Source of the DNA: Streptomyces albofaciens JCM 4342
GTDB lineage: Bacteria; Actinomycetota; Actinomycetes; Streptomycetales; Streptomycetaceae
Length of the DNA stretch: 64,000 bases
Direction of reading: 5' to 3'
NCBI RefSeq assembly: GCF_008634025.1
Contig: NZ_PDCM01000002.1
Coordinates: 2,815,001-2,879,000, forward strand
Position numbers and translations under genes: made by a program. Shown in pieces: positions 8,833 through 18,099 of this stretch (its first letter is position 1; each line of letters begins with the position of its first letter). The notes under the pieces were generated by a model, which did no database searches, was not told where the DNA came from, and saw nothing but the letters and a program-made list of their open reading frames with translations.

Positions 8833-8855
8833 ACCCATGCCCGGGAGCCACCACC

Positions 8856-9983
8856 ATGACCCAAGCCCCCCGCCGGACCGCGCTGGACGCCACCCATCGT
8901 GCCCTCGGCGCGACCATGACCGACTTCGCCGGCTGGGACATGCCGCTGCGCTACGGCAGCGAGCGTGACGAGCACGTCGCCGTGCGGACCCGCGCCGGTC
9001 TCTTCGACCTCTCCCACATGGGCGAGATCACCGTCACCGGACCGCGCGCCGCCGATCTGCTGGACTTCGCGCTGGTCGGCAACATCGGCGGCGTGGCCGT
9101 CGGCCGCGCCCGCTACACGATGATCTGCGACGCCGAGGGCGGCATCCTGGACGACCTGATCGTCTACCGCCTCGCCGAGACCGCGTACATGGTCGTCGCC
9201 AACGCCGCCAACGCCCAGGTCGTGCTGGACGCCCTCACCGAGCGGGCGGACGGCTTCGACGCCGAGGTGCGCGACGACCGGGACGCGTACGCGCTGCTCG
9301 CCGTCCAGGGCCCGGAGTCCCCCGGCATCCTGAAATCGGTGACCGACGCCGACCTGGACAGCCTGAAGTACTACGCCGGGCTGCCCGGCACCGTCGCGGG
9401 CGTGGACGCACTGATCGCCCGTACGGGCTACACCGGCGAGGACGGCTTCGAGCTGTTCGTCCGCCCGGCCGACGCGCCCGCCCTCTGGGAGGCGCTCACC
9501 GCGGCGGGCAAGGACGCGGGCCTGGTGCCGTGCGGCCTGTCCTGCCGGGACACCCTGCGCCTGGAGGCGGGCATGCCGCTGTACGGGCACGAGCTGACCA
9601 CGGACACCACCCCGTTCGACGCGGGCCTGGGCCGGGTCGTGAAGTTCGAGAAGACGACGAACGGCGGCGACTTCGTGGGCCGCGCCGCCCTGGAGGCGGC
9701 CCGGGACCGGGCCGCGGCCAACCCGCCGCGCAAGCTGGTCGGGCTGATCGCCGAGGGCCGCCGCATCCCGCGCGCCGGGTATCCGGTCGTGGGCCCGGAC
9801 GGCGCCGTGATCGGCGAGGTCACCTCCGGTGCCCCCTCCCCCACCCTGGGCAAGCCCGTCGCGATGGCGTACGTGGACGCCGCGCACGCCGCGCCCGGCA
9901 CCGCCGGTGTGGCGGTGGACATCCGTGGCACCCATGAGCCCTACGAGGTCGTGGCGCTGCCCTTCTACAAGCGCCAGAAGTGA
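8856..9983 (+). CDS. gcvT: Glycine cleavage system T protein (aminomethyltransferase)
   Basis: 375 aa. Transfers the methylene group from the aminomethyl-lipoyl H protein to tetrahydrofolate and releases ammonia. I start it at ATG 8856, which has GGGAG 8 nt upstream; an in-frame ATG at 8814 would lie inside the riboswitch. The GcvT fold is clear: N-terminal [35 protein letters not shown], then [31 protein letters not shown], and [16 protein letters not shown]. Followed by gcvH and glyA on the same strand. No gcvP (P protein) is in the window. Confidence 0.97.
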   Translation: MTQAPRRTALDATHRALGATMTDFAGWDMPLRYGSERDEHVAVRTRAGLFDLSHMGEITVTGPRAADLLDFALVGNIGGVAVGRARYTMICDAEGGILDDLIVYRLAETAYMVVANAANAQVVLDALTERADGFDAEVRDDRDAYALLAVQGPESPGILKSVTDADLDSLKYYAGLPGTVAGVDALIARTGYTGEDGFELFVRPADAPALWEALTAAGKDAGLVPCGLSCRDTLRLEAGMPLYGHELTTDTTPFDAGLGRVVKFEKTTNGGDFVGRAALEAARDRAAANPPRKLVGLIAEGRRIPRAGYPVVGPDGAVIGEVTSGAPSPTLGKPVAMAYVDAAHAAPGTAGVAVDIRGTHEPYEVVALPFYKRQK

Positions 9984-10071
9984 CGCGCGCGCCCCTGTCC
10001 CGGCCGCGCCTCCGTCTCATCTGTCAAGACCCTTGCACCGAGCACGCCACCGCATCCAGGAGAATCAAGAC

Positions 10072-10446
10072 ATGAACAACCCCCAGCAGCTGCGCTACAG
10101 CAAGGAGCACGAGTGGCTGTCGGCCGCCGAGGAGGGCGTCTCGACGATCGGCATCACCGAGCACGCCGCCAACGCGCTCGGCGACGTCGTCTTCGTGCAG
10201 CTCCCTGAGGTCGGTGCCACGGTCACGGCGGGCGAGACCTGCGGTGAGCTGGAGTCGACCAAGTCCGTCAGCGATCTCTACTCCCCCGTCGACGGCGAGG
10301 TCACGGAGATCAACGAGGACGTCGTCACCGACCCCTCGCTGGTGAACACCGCCCCCTTCGAGGGCGGCTGGCTGTTCAAGGTGAAGGTCAGCGGCGAGCC
10401 GGACGACCTGCTCTCGGCCGACGAGTACACCGCCTTCACCGGCTGA
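10072..10446 (+). CDS. gcvH: Glycine cleavage system H protein
   Basis: 124 aa. Lipoyl carrier that shuttles the aminomethyl intermediate between the P, T and L proteins. The lipoylation site is Lys64 within [13 protein letters not shown], in the usual beta-hairpin. N-terminal [11 protein letters not shown] and the [27 protein letters not shown] block are typical, and length is usual for the family. The start at ATG 10072 is fixed by AGGAG 7-11 nt upstream. It follows gcvT by 88 bp and precedes glyA by 55 bp, presumably one transcript under the riboswitch. Confidence 0.97.
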   Translation: MNNPQQLRYSKEHEWLSAAEEGVSTIGITEHAANALGDVVFVQLPEVGATVTAGETCGELESTKSVSDLYSPVDGEVTEINEDVVTDPSLVNTAPFEGGWLFKVKVSGEPDDLLSADEYTAFTG

Positions 10447-10501
10447 CCCGCCCACCCGCCGCCTGGCGGGGCCGTGCGCCCCGCGAACCCCAGGAAGAGT
10501 C

Positions 10502-11761
10502 ATGTCGCTTCTGAACAGCTCCCTCCACGAGCTCGACCCGGACGTCGCCGCCGCCGTCGACGCCGAGCTCCACCGTCAGCAGTCCACCCTCGAAATGATC
10601 GCGTCGGAGAACTTCGCCCCGGCCGCCGTCATGGAGGCCCAGGGCTCGGTCCTCACCAACAAGTACGCCGAGGGCTACCCCGGCCGCCGCTACTACGGCG
10701 GCTGCGAGCACGTCGACGTGGTCGAGCGGATCGCCATCGACCGCATCAAGGCGCTGTTCGGCGCCGAGGCCGCCAACGTGCAGCCGCACTCCGGCGCGCA
10801 GGCCAACGCCGCCGCGATGTTCGCGCTGCTCAAGCCGGGCGACACGATCATGGGTCTGAACCTCGCGCACGGCGGGCACCTGACCCACGGCATGAAGATC
10901 AACTTCTCCGGCAAGCTCTACAACGTGGTGCCCTACCACGTGGACGACGAGACCGGCCAGGTCGACATGGCCGAGGTCGAGCGGCTGGCCAAGGAGACCC
11001 GTCCGCAGCTGATCGTGGCCGGCTGGTCGGCGTACCCGCGCCGGCTGGACTTCGCGGCGTTCCGCCGGATCGCCGACGAGGTCGGCGCGTACCTGATGGT
11101 CGACATGGCGCACTTCGCGGGTCTGGTCGCGGCCGGGCTGCACCCGAACCCGGTGCCGCACGCCCACGTCGTGACCACCACCACGCACAAGACCCTCGGC
11201 GGTCCGCGCGGTGGTGTGATCCTGTCCACCCAGGAACTCGCCAAGAAGATCAACTCGGCGGTCTTCCCGGGTCAGCAGGGCGGTCCGCTGGAGCACGTGA
11301 TCGCGGCGAAGGCGGTGTCCTTCAAGGTCGCGGCGAGCGAGGAGTTCAAGGAGCGCCAGCAGCGCACGCTGGAGGGCGCCCGCATCCTCGCCGAGCGCCT
11401 GACGCAGTCCGACGTGACCGAGGCGGGCGTCTCGGTGCTGTCCGGCGGCACCGACGTGCACCTGGTCCTGGTGGACCTGCGCAACAGCGAGCTGGACGGC
11501 CAGCAGGCCGAGGACCGCCTCCACGAGGTCGGCATCACGGTCAACCGCAACGCCGTCCCGAACGACCCGCGGCCCCCGATGGTCACCTCCGGCCTGCGGA
11601 TCGGCACCCCGGCCCTGGCCACCCGCGGCTTCCGGGCCGAGGACTTCCGCGAGGTCGCCGACATCATCGCCGAGGCGCTGAAGCCGTCGTACGACGCCGA
11701 GGCGCTCAAGGCCCGGGTGACCACGCTGGCGGCGAAGCACCCGCTGTACCCGTCGCTGTGA
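10502..11761 (+). CDS. glyA: Serine hydroxymethyltransferase
   Basis: 419 aa PLP enzyme interconverting glycine plus methylene-THF and serine plus THF. Full length, with the SHMT signatures [45 protein letters not shown] and the PLP-binding lysine Lys230 in [16 protein letters not shown]. An AGGAAG site precedes ATG 10502. As third gene behind the glycine riboswitch it can use methylene-THF made by GcvT to turn a second glycine into serine, feeding the serine deaminase downstream. Confidence 0.97.
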   Translation: MSLLNSSLHELDPDVAAAVDAELHRQQSTLEMIASENFAPAAVMEAQGSVLTNKYAEGYPGRRYYGGCEHVDVVERIAIDRIKALFGAEAANVQPHSGAQANAAAMFALLKPGDTIMGLNLAHGGHLTHGMKINFSGKLYNVVPYHVDDETGQVDMAEVERLAKETRPQLIVAGWSAYPRRLDFAAFRRIADEVGAYLMVDMAHFAGLVAAGLHPNPVPHAHVVTTTTHKTLGGPRGGVILSTQELAKKINSAVFPGQQGGPLEHVIAAKAVSFKVAASEEFKERQQRTLEGARILAERLTQSDVTEAGVSVLSGGTDVHLVLVDLRNSELDGQQAEDRLHEVGITVNRNAVPNDPRPPMVTSGLRIGTPALATRGFRAEDFREVADIIAEALKPSYDAEALKARVTTLAAKHPLYPSL

Positions 11762-11786
11762 CGCATGTCACGCGGTCCGCGGCGGG

Positions 11787-11963
11787 GTGCCTCCATGGCA
11801 CGTCCGCCGTGGCCGTGTGACGCGGCCGTGGTCCGTGCCTCCGTGGCACGTCCGCCGTGGCCGTGTGACGCGGCCGTGGCCCGTGGCTGCGTGACACGGC
11901 CGTGGTAGGTCGCTGCGTGACACGGCCGTGGTAGGTCGCTGCGCGATACGGCCGCGATACGCG
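11787..11963. repeat. Two families of tandem repeats downstream of glyA
   Basis: Units of 48 bp at 11787-11834 and 11835-11882 (GTGCCTCCATGGCACGTCCG...) differ at few positions. They are followed by 26-bp units at 11886-11911 and 11912-11937 (GCTGCGTGACACGGCCGTGG...) and a degenerate third unit at 11938-11963. Both families contain CGGCCGTGG and GTGTGACGC/GTGACACGG, so they probably share an origin. Internal inverted repeats (GTGCCTCCATGGCAC; CACGGCCGTG) would let the transcript fold into serial hairpins. Confidence 0.85.
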
Positions 11964-12033
11964 GCGGTGTGACGCGTTTCATGAAGTGCGCCCCGTGGGG
12001 TGCCGCCGAGGCGGTGCCCGCGGGGTGAACACG

Positions 12034-12073
12034 CCGTGCGCCCGGGGGCGTTGACCCCGGGCGCACGGCTTTT
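12034..12073 (+). terminator. Rho-independent terminator
   Basis: CCGTGCGCCCGGGG (12034-12047), loop GCGTTGA, exact complement CCCCGGGCGCACGG (12055-12068), then CTTTT. A perfect 14-bp stem with a short U run, the clearest intrinsic terminator in the window, ending the gcvT-gcvH-glyA transcript. Confidence 0.9.
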
Positions 12074-12126
12074 CCGCCCGCCTTACGGTGATATCGCGCC
12101 ACATAGGCTGAGACCGGCCCCTCAAT

Positions 12127-12200
12127 GGCGCGGGGCCCTTCGCACGACAGCAGAGCCGGGCCCTTCGCACCACCGGGGCGGGCCCCTTGCACCGCAGCAG
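12127..12200. repeat. Three imperfect GGGCCCTTCGCAC repeats in the permease leader
   Basis: GGGGCCCTTCGCACGACAGCAG, CGGGCCCTTCGCACCACCGGGG and GGGCCCCTTGCACCGCAGCAGG occur at about 25-bp spacing immediately before the permease start. They could be protein-binding sites or a simple duplication; the last unit overlaps the presumed ribosome binding region. Confidence 0.55.
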
Positions 12201-12218
12201 GACGGAACACGCACGGCA

Positions 12219-13943
12219 ATGGACATGAGCGCGGGCAACCGCAAGGGGATCGGCCTCTTCGCCCTCATCATGATCGGCATCGGCTCGATCTTCGGCTCCG
12301 GGTGGCTCTTCGGGGCCGGCGCGGCCGCCCAGGTGGCCGGGCCCGCGGCGCTGGTGGCCTGGATCATCGGCGCGGTCTTCATCGGCATGATCGCGATGTG
12401 CTACGCGGAGGTCGGCTCCGCGTACCCGATCCCCGGCGGCATGGCCCGCTACGGCCACCTCTCGCACGGACCCGTGCTCGGCTTCCTCACCGGCTGGGCG
12501 GTGTGGATCGCGACCGCCTCGCTGATCCCGATCGAGTCCATCGCCGCCACCCAGTACATGTCGTCCTGGAGCTACGCGTGGGCCCGTGGCCTGGTCGACC
12601 CGGGCAGCGGCCACCTGACGGCCACGGGCATGGGCGTGGCCCTGCTGCTGACCTTCGCGCTGTGGCTGACCTGCTACTGGTCGGTCCAGCTGCTGGCCCG
12701 CGCGAACACCGTGCTGACCCTGGTGAAGTTCGCCATCCCGGTGCTCGCGGTGGCCGCGCTGATCGCCTCCGGCTTCCACACCTCGAACTTCACCGCGCAC
12801 GGCGGCTTCACCCCGTACGGCTGGCCGGCCGTACTGACCGCCGTGACCACCTGCGGCGTGGTCTTCGCCTTCAACGGCTTCCAGGCCGTGATCAATCTCG
12901 GCGGGGCCGCGAAGAACCCCGGCCGGGCGATCCCCGTCGCGCTGGTCGGCGCGCTCTCGCTGGGCCTGGTGATCTACCTCGCCCTCCAGACCGCGTTCCT
13001 CGGGGCCGTACCGCCGGAGCAGCTCGCGCAGGGCGGCGGCTGGCACGGTGTGGACTTCAGCTCGCCCTTCGCCGACCTGGCCAAGGTGCTGATGCTGCAC
13101 TGGGTCGTCACGCTGCTCCAGTTCGGCGCCTTCATCTCGCCGGCCGGCTCCAACATCGCGAACGTCGCGTCCGCCGCGTACATGGTCCAGAACCTCGCCG
13201 AGACCGGCTTCTTCCCCCGGAAGCTGGCCACCGTGCACCCCCGGTACGGGACGGCCCGCCCCGCGATGTGGCTCAACCTGGGCTTCTCGGTGCTGCTGCT
13301 GGTCACCGTCGGCCACAGCTGGCACGCGCTGGCCAGTGTGATCTCGGCCGCCATGGTCATCTCGTATCTGATCGGCCCGATCGCGGTGGGCGTCTTCCGC
13401 CGCACCCGGCCGGACCTGCCGCGCCCGTTCCGGCTGCCCGCCGCGGGCGTCCTCGCCCCGCTGACCTTCGCCTTCGCGGCCTGCGCCCTGTACTGGTCGA
13501 AGTGGCCGGACACCGGCAAGGTCGCGCTGCTGACCGTGGTGGCCGCGCCGGTGGCCGCGGTGGTCCTGCGGCGGCACGGCGTGACCGGGCTGCGCCGGCA
13601 GTTCGCGCCCGCGTGGTGGCTCGTCGGCTTCCTGGCCTGGATGTCCGTACTGTCCGCGCTGGGCAGCCCGGACTTCGGCGGCCACGGCGTCATCCCCGGC
13701 GGCCTGGACATCGCCCTCGTCGCGCTCTCCGCCGTCGCCTTCTACTTCTGGGCCGTACGGGCCGGGGTGCACGCCCACCGGGCGGGCCTGACCGCTTCCG
13801 GGCCGGCACTCGACGACCCGGCCGGTCCCGGGGCGGCACTCGACGGTCCGGCCGGTTCCGGACCGGTGCTCGACGGCCGGACCGCCTCCCCTGCGTCTTC
13901 CGTAGTTGCCCCGGAGGACAACCGTCCGACGGCCTCCGTCTGA
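12219..13943 (+). CDS. APC-family amino acid permease
   Basis: 574 aa integral membrane transporter with about 12 hydrophobic segments. TM1 is typical of APC carriers (GIGLFALIMIGIGSIFGSGWLFGAGAAAQVAGPAALVAWIIGAV) with its substrate-binding GSG bend. The C-terminal ~60 residues are hydrophilic and contain 10-aa repeats (GPALDDPAGP / GAALDGPAGS / GPVLDGRTAS, DNA 13799-13888). I start at ATG 12219 (MDMSAGNRKG); earlier in-frame codons have no membrane character. Its place between glyA and serine deaminase suggests uptake of serine, glycine or a related amino acid, but specificity cannot be read. Confidence 0.88.
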   Translation: MDMSAGNRKGIGLFALIMIGIGSIFGSGWLFGAGAAAQVAGPAALVAWIIGAVFIGMIAMCYAEVGSAYPIPGGMARYGHLSHGPVLGFLTGWAVWIATASLIPIESIAATQYMSSWSYAWARGLVDPGSGHLTATGMGVALLLTFALWLTCYWSVQLLARANTVLTLVKFAIPVLAVAALIASGFHTSNFTAHGGFTPYGWPAVLTAVTTCGVVFAFNGFQAVINLGGAAKNPGRAIPVALVGALSLGLVIYLALQTAFLGAVPPEQLAQGGGWHGVDFSSPFADLAKVLMLHWVVTLLQFGAFISPAGSNIANVASAAYMVQNLAETGFFPRKLATVHPRYGTARPAMWLNLGFSVLLLVTVGHSWHALASVISAAMVISYLIGPIAVGVFRRTRPDLPRPFRLPAAGVLAPLTFAFAACALYWSKWPDTGKVALLTVVAAPVAAVVLRRHGVTGLRRQFAPAWWLVGFLAWMSVLSALGSPDFGGHGVIPGGLDIALVALSAVAFYFWAVRAGVHAHRAGLTASGPALDDPAGPGAALDGPAGSGPVLDGRTASPASSVVAPEDNRPTASV

Positions 13944-14066
13944 GAGTCTGTGCGCCGTCCGGGTTAGGCTCGACAGTCGGCGCAGAAACGTACCTTCCGT
14001 TTCGTCCGCCCCTTTATCTCTATTTGCTCCACCGTCCACCACGAGCAGACAAGGGAGTCCGCCACC

Positions 14067-15449
14067 GTGGCCATCTCCGTCTTCGACCTCTTCTCCATCG
14101 GCATCGGCCCGTCCAGCTCCCACACGGTCGGTCCGATGCGCGCCGCCCGGATGTTCGTCGGGCGCCTCAAGAAGGACGGCCTGCTCGCGCAGACGACGGC
14201 GGTACGGGCCGAGCTCTTCGGCTCGCTCGGCGCCACCGGCCACGGCCACGGCACCCCCAAGGCCGTCCTGCTCGGCCTGGAGGGGCACTCCCCGCGCACC
14301 GTGGACGTGGAGACCGCCGACGACGAGGTCGAGCGGATCCGCAGGAGCGGCCGGCTGCGGCTGCTCGGCGCGGAGATAGGCAGCGACCACGAGATCGACT
14401 TCGACGAGTCGACCGAGCTGATCCTGCACCGCCGCCGCTCCCTGCCGTACCACGCCAACGGCATGACCCTCTTCGCGTACGACGCGGCCGGCGCGCCCCT
14501 GCTGGAGAAGACCTACTACTCCGTCGGCGGCGGCTTCGTGGTGGACGAGGACGCGGTCGGCGAGGACCGCATCAAGCTCGACGACACGGTCCTGAAGTAC
14601 CCCTTCCGCACCGGCGACGAACTGCTGCGCCTCTCCCGCGAGACCGGCCTGTCCATCTCCGCCCTCATGCTGGAGAACGAGAAGGCCTGGCGCACGGAGG
14701 ACGAGATCCGCGCCGGTCTCCTGGACATCTGGCGGGTCATGCAGTCGTGCGTGTCCCGCGGCATGTCGCGCGAGGGCATCCTGCCCGGCGGCCTGAAGGT
14801 CCGCCGCCGTGCCGCCAACGGCGCCCGCGCCCTGCGCGCCGAAGGCAGCCCCGAGGCCCACGCGATGGAGTGGACCACCCTCTACGCCATGGCCGTCAAC
14901 GAGGAGAACGCGGCCGGCGGCCGGGTCGTCACCGCCCCCACCAACGGCGCCGCCGGCATCATCCCCGCCGTCCTGCACTACTACGTCAACTTCGTCCCCG
15001 GCGCCGACGAGGAAGGCGTCATCCGCTTCCTGCTGGCCGCCTCCGCCATCGGCATGCTCTTCAAGGAGAACGCCTCCATCTCCGGCGCCGAGGTCGGCTG
15101 CCAGGGCGAGGTCGGCTCGGCCTGCTCCATGGCCGCCGGCGGCCTCGCCGAGGTCCTCGGCGGCTCCCCCGAACAGGTCGAGAACGCCGCCGAGATCGGC
15201 ATGGAACACAACCTCGGCCTGACCTGCGACCCGGTCGGCGGCCTCGTCCAGATCCCGTGCATCGAACGCAACGGCATGGCCGCGGTCAAGGCCGTCACCG
15301 CCGCCCGCATGGCCCTGCGCGGCGACGGCCGCCACCACGTCTCCCTCGACAAGGTCATCAAGACCATGAAGGACACGGGCGCCGACATGAGCGTGAAGTA
15401 CAAGGAGACGGCCCGGGGCGGGCTGGCTGTGAACATCATCGAGTGCTGA
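14067..15449 (+). CDS. sdaA: L-serine ammonia-lyase, iron-sulfur type
   Basis: 460 aa, GTG start with AAGGGAG upstream. Deaminates L-serine to pyruvate and ammonia. N-terminal [24 protein letters not shown] is the family signature of the single-chain enzyme (beta domain fused to alpha domain). The [4Fe-4S] ligands are visible as Cys in [18 protein letters not shown] and in [33 protein letters not shown] is the conserved active-site block. With glyA it completes glycine to serine to pyruvate catabolism. Confidence 0.96.
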   Translation: MAISVFDLFSIGIGPSSSHTVGPMRAARMFVGRLKKDGLLAQTTAVRAELFGSLGATGHGHGTPKAVLLGLEGHSPRTVDVETADDEVERIRRSGRLRLLGAEIGSDHEIDFDESTELILHRRRSLPYHANGMTLFAYDAAGAPLLEKTYYSVGGGFVVDEDAVGEDRIKLDDTVLKYPFRTGDELLRLSRETGLSISALMLENEKAWRTEDEIRAGLLDIWRVMQSCVSRGMSREGILPGGLKVRRRAANGARALRAEGSPEAHAMEWTTLYAMAVNEENAAGGRVVTAPTNGAAGIIPAVLHYYVNFVPGADEEGVIRFLLAASAIGMLFKENASISGAEVGCQGEVGSACSMAAGGLAEVLGGSPEQVENAAEIGMEHNLGLTCDPVGGLVQIPCIERNGMAAVKAVTAARMALRGDGRHHVSLDKVIKTMKDTGADMSVKYKETARGGLAVNIIEC

Positions 15450-15535
15450 GAGCGGTGGGCCCCGGCAGCGCCTTCGGCGCGGGCCGGGGCCGCCCCCGCT
15501 GACGCGAAGGGCGGACACCACCTCCCGCTCCATGA

Positions 15536-15832
15536 CAAGAGTTTTGTCGCACTCGCCGTACGGCTGTCTCCCCCGCTCCCGGCGAGGGCTCCGTCCGCCC
15601 GGTCTCCGTCTCGCTCCACGAGGGCACCATCGCGGCCCTCAAGGCACGTACCGGCAAGCGCGGCATGTCCGCCTATGTCGAAGCCCTCATCCAACGCCAG
15701 CTCGAACGTGAGCGGCTCCGCGAACTCATCGACGACGCCGAGTCGGAACACGGCCCGGTGGACCAGGCAGCGGTCGAAGCCGAACGAGCCGTCCTGCGCG
15801 GCGAGCCGGCGGGTTCCGCGGACGCGGCGTGA
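15536..15832 (+). pseudogene. Ribbon-helix-helix-type antitoxin, start lost
   Basis: An open frame from 15536 to the TGA at 15830-15832 encodes ...RPVSVSLHEGTIAALKARTGKRGMSAYVEALIQRQLERERLRELIDDAE..., the beta strand-helix-helix plan of plasmid-type antitoxins. No ATG, GTG or TTG lies in this frame before the Met at 15665, inside the second helix. A plausible original N-terminus (MTRVLSHSPYG from ATG 15532) is in another frame, suggesting a frameshift near 15560-15600. The stop overlaps the GTG of the toxin gene (GTGA), the normal coupling of such operons. Read as a decayed antitoxin; a shorter or non-canonical start is possible. Confidence 0.6.
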
Positions 15833-16386
15833 GCGGCACTCTCGTCCTGGACTGCGCGGGCCTGTCCGCACTCGTACGGCGCACCCCCGAACTCACCGAG
15901 TGGCTGGCCGCCGCGGAGGCGGAGGACATCCGCGTCGTCAACAGTTCCGTCACCCTCGTCGAAGCCCGCGCCCCCAGGACGAGCCAGGCCCGCTTCGACT
16001 ACGCCGTCTCCCGCGTGAACGTCCTTCCGCCCACAGAAGCCATCGCCCGCCACGCCGGCAGGCCCCTGGCCGCGGCCGGGTCTGCACGGCCACAAGTACG
16101 CCCTCGACGCCATCGCCGCCGCCACGGCCATGGCCTCTGCCGCCCCGGTGACCGTCCTGACCTCGGGCCCGAAGACCTCCACGTTCTGTGCGGCCCCGGC
16201 GTGCGCGTCATCAAGGTCTGCCCCCCCGAGCCGCCACGTCCGGGAACCGAAGCTTCGCCTGCCGGCCCAGGGTGCGTCCCGCCTCCTCGGCCCCGGTCGG
16301 CGCTTACGCGCAGGCCTTCTCCACCTCGTGCAGGAACGTGCGCCAGCCGGATATTCGCCGGCCGGGTATCGCGTTCCTCAGCGTGA
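15829..16386 (+). pseudogene. PIN-domain (VapC-like) toxin with two compensating frameshifts
   Basis: The frame starts as a PIN toxin (SGTLVLDCAGLSALVRR, first acidic residue; VTLVEAR, second) and ends as one (GPEDLHVLCGPGVRVIKV). Between about 16078 and 16170 the annotated frame reads unrelated Arg/Pro-rich residues, while the +1 frame reads GLHGHKYALDAIAAATAMA, the expected helix with the third catalytic Asp. So there is one extra base near 16074-16080 and one missing near 16166-16172. The frame stays open but loses an essential acidic residue. The usual stop after RVIKV is also lost, and the frame runs on to overlap the HNH gene's 3' end. Confidence 0.7.
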
Positions 16387-17311
16387 GGCGCAGGGTTTTG
16401 TGGAGGGGTACCGGCGAGTGCATGATCGCCTCGTTGCGGCGGGCCAGGCGGGTCAGTTCGCCGGGGGTCGGCATGCGGTCGCTCTTCTCGCCGTTGCACG
16501 TCGGGTGGGCCACGGCGAGGTTCCACAGGCTGTCCAGGTCGGGACCGTGCCAGCCGTTGACACTGGCGTAGCGGCGCATCAGGGCGTGCGGGAAGACGTG
16601 GTCGACGGCGGGGCGTTCGCCGTCCAGCGACTCGTCGCAGATGTGGCAGCGCCCGTGCTGGAAGCCGGCCACGGCCTCGGCGACACCGGTGACCGGGCGG
16701 CGCCGGCGCAGGTCCGTGATGTGCAGGGTGCTCCGGTCGACGCGGACGCCCTCCTCGATCAGGCTGCGGCCGATGCCGGTCGCGAAGCTGCTCTCCACGA
16801 TGCTCCAGCGGGCGTCCAGCTCCGCGCGGAGGCCTTCGAGCTCGTACGAACGGGCCACGTCGCCCAGGGCGGAGCTCAGCCGCACCGTGCGGCCGCGCCC
16901 CCGGCCGACGATGTCGTAGAAGCTGTGCGGCACCGGGCCGCCGCCGTGGTTGTGGAACTTCTCCATGACCATGCCCGGCATCGACCGCTCCGCGGCCTCC
17001 GTCAGCCGGTCGGTGGGGTGCCCGAGCCGGCGGGACTCCGCGCTCTCCTCCGCCGCCACGGTCAGGAAGTCCGTCGCGCCGAGTTCGGTCCCGCTCTGCG
17101 GTGCCTGAGGAGCCCGGCGTTCGAGTATGGCCATCGCGTACGGGGCGGCGAGGTCGCGCAGCGGGATTTCCGTGTGGCCCTGGGACGCGTGGTGGAGCAG
17201 GACGCTGCCGAGGGCGAACTTGTACGTACGCGCGTTGCGGCCCATCAGGATCGCCAGCCGCCAGGACGCGCGGGCCGACGGGGCGGCGGCGTAGAAGTCG
17301 TCGGTGGTCAC
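16304..17311 (-). CDS. HNH endonuclease domain protein
   Basis: 335 aa. A helical N-terminal domain (ASWRLAILMGRNARTYKFALGSVLL) precedes a C-terminal HNH nuclease: CHIC (Cys222, Cys225), AVDHVFPH (Asp237-His238), then LWNLAVAHPTCNGEKSDRMP with Asn264, His269 and Cys272, i.e. a beta-beta-alpha-metal site with structural zinc Cys pairs. Its GTG start overlaps the stop of the methyltransferase gene (GTGA), so the two are translationally coupled. A nuclease in a two-gene operon with a methyltransferase could be a defence or nucleic-acid-modification system; targets are unknown. Its 3' end overlaps the runaway toxin frame. Confidence 0.85.
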   Translation of the reverse strand: MTTDDFYAAAPSARASWRLAILMGRNARTYKFALGSVLLHHASQGHTEIPLRDLAAPYAMAILERRAPQAPQSGTELGATDFLTVAAEESAESRRLGHPTDRLTEAAERSMPGMVMEKFHNHGGGPVPHSFYDIVGRGRGRTVRLSSALGDVARSYELEGLRAELDARWSIVESSFATGIGRSLIEEGVRVDRSTLHITDLRRRRPVTGVAEAVAGFQHGRCHICDESLDGERPAVDHVFPHALMRRYASVNGWHGPDLDSLWNLAVAHPTCNGEKSDRMPTPGELTRLARRNEAIMHSPVPLHKTLRLTLRNAIPGRRISGWRTFLHEVEKACA

Positions 17312-18093
17312 GGGTGGTCCTTCTCGAAGGTGAGGGTGCTCCAGTGGACGTGGTCGCGGGCCAGGTGGTCGATGGCCTGCGCGTGCTGGAGGGGGCGGAG
17401 GCCGTGTCGGGTGGCGAGGGCGACCGTTTCGTGGGCGGGGATGTCGTACATCTGCCGGTCCTCGGGGGGCGGGCCGTGGCGCAGGGTGAGGAAGAGGCGG
17501 CCGCCGGGGGCCAGGAGGTCGTGCAGGCGGCGCATGGCCGGTGGGCGGGACGGTTCCGGCAGGTGCATCCAGACGGCCGAGAGGAGGATCGCGTCGAGGC
17601 GGCCCGTTTCGTCGCGCAGGCGGGGCAGGCCGGGGAGGGCGTCGGACAGCCAGTGGATCGAGGGGGACGGGTGCAGGCCGCGGGCCAGGGCGCGTAGTTC
17701 GGGGACGGGCTCGACGGCCAGGACGGTGTGGCCCCGGGCGGCCAGCGCGGCGGCGTCGCGGCCGGTGCCCGCGCCGATGTCGGCGATGCGGGCCGGGGGC
17801 GGGGGCAGCAGGGGGAGGAAGTCCCGGTGCACGGTTTCGAAGGCGAGGCTTTCGTACCGGTCTGCCAGGGCGGTCGCGTGCCGGGCGTAGTAGGGCTGAA
17901 CGGCTGGTACGGGTGGGGCGGTCGCGGATTCCGGGCCCCCGGTCGGTGGGGTGGTCGCGGCTTCCCGTCTCCTGGCCGGTGAGGTGGTTGCGGCTCCCTC
18001 TCCCGGTCCGCTGGCCGGTGGGGTGGTTTCGGCTCCCGGTCCGCTGGCCGGTGGGCTGGTTCCGGCTTCCGGGCCCCCGTTCGGTGTGGTCAT
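17308..18093 (-). CDS. Class I SAM-dependent methyltransferase
   Basis: 261 aa. Residues 1-65 are a low-complexity, repeat-derived leader (units such as TSPPASGPGAE, TTPPASGPGEG). The Rossmann domain follows: SAM-binding motif I ARIADIGAGTGRDAAALAARG at about 101-120, VLAVEPVPELRALARG, a motif IV-like LDAILLSAVWMHL, and LAPGGRLFLTLRHG. It lacks the (D/N/S)PP(Y/F) motif of amino DNA methyltransferases, so the substrate is probably a small molecule, protein or RNA. Coupled to the downstream HNH nuclease. A TAGGCT box six bases before the ATG suggests a leaderless mRNA. Confidence 0.85.
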   Translation of the reverse strand: MTTPNGGPEAGTSPPASGPGAETTPPASGPGEGAATTSPARRREAATTPPTGGPESATAPPVPAVQPYYARHATALADRYESLAFETVHRDFLPLLPPPPARIADIGAGTGRDAAALAARGHTVLAVEPVPELRALARGLHPSPSIHWLSDALPGLPRLRDETGRLDAILLSAVWMHLPEPSRPPAMRRLHDLLAPGGRLFLTLRHGPPPEDRQMYDIPAHETVALATRHGLRPLQHAQAIDHLARDHVHWSTLTFEKDHP

Positions 18094-18099
18094 GGGCGT

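Larger units (their letters stand above)
11762..12218. other. glyA-permease intergenic region rich in tandem repeats
   Basis: 457 bp without a supported gene. From left to right it holds two 48-bp tandem units and two-and-a-part 26-bp units (11787-11963), a strong rho-independent terminator (12034-12073), a possible promoter near CATAGGCT (12102-12109), and three imperfect GGGCCCTTCGCAC repeats before the permease gene (12127-12200). Confidence 0.7.

Noticed and set aside
8814..8855. Earlier ATG for gcvT
   Set aside because: It lies inside the second glycine aptamer, lacks a ribosome binding site, and adds residues unlike the family.
11979..15533. A 1184-codon open frame antisense to the permease and serine deaminase genes
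   Set aside because: Composition is Gly/Arg/Asp-rich without domains; it mirrors the GC-biased third positions of the real genes on the plus strand.
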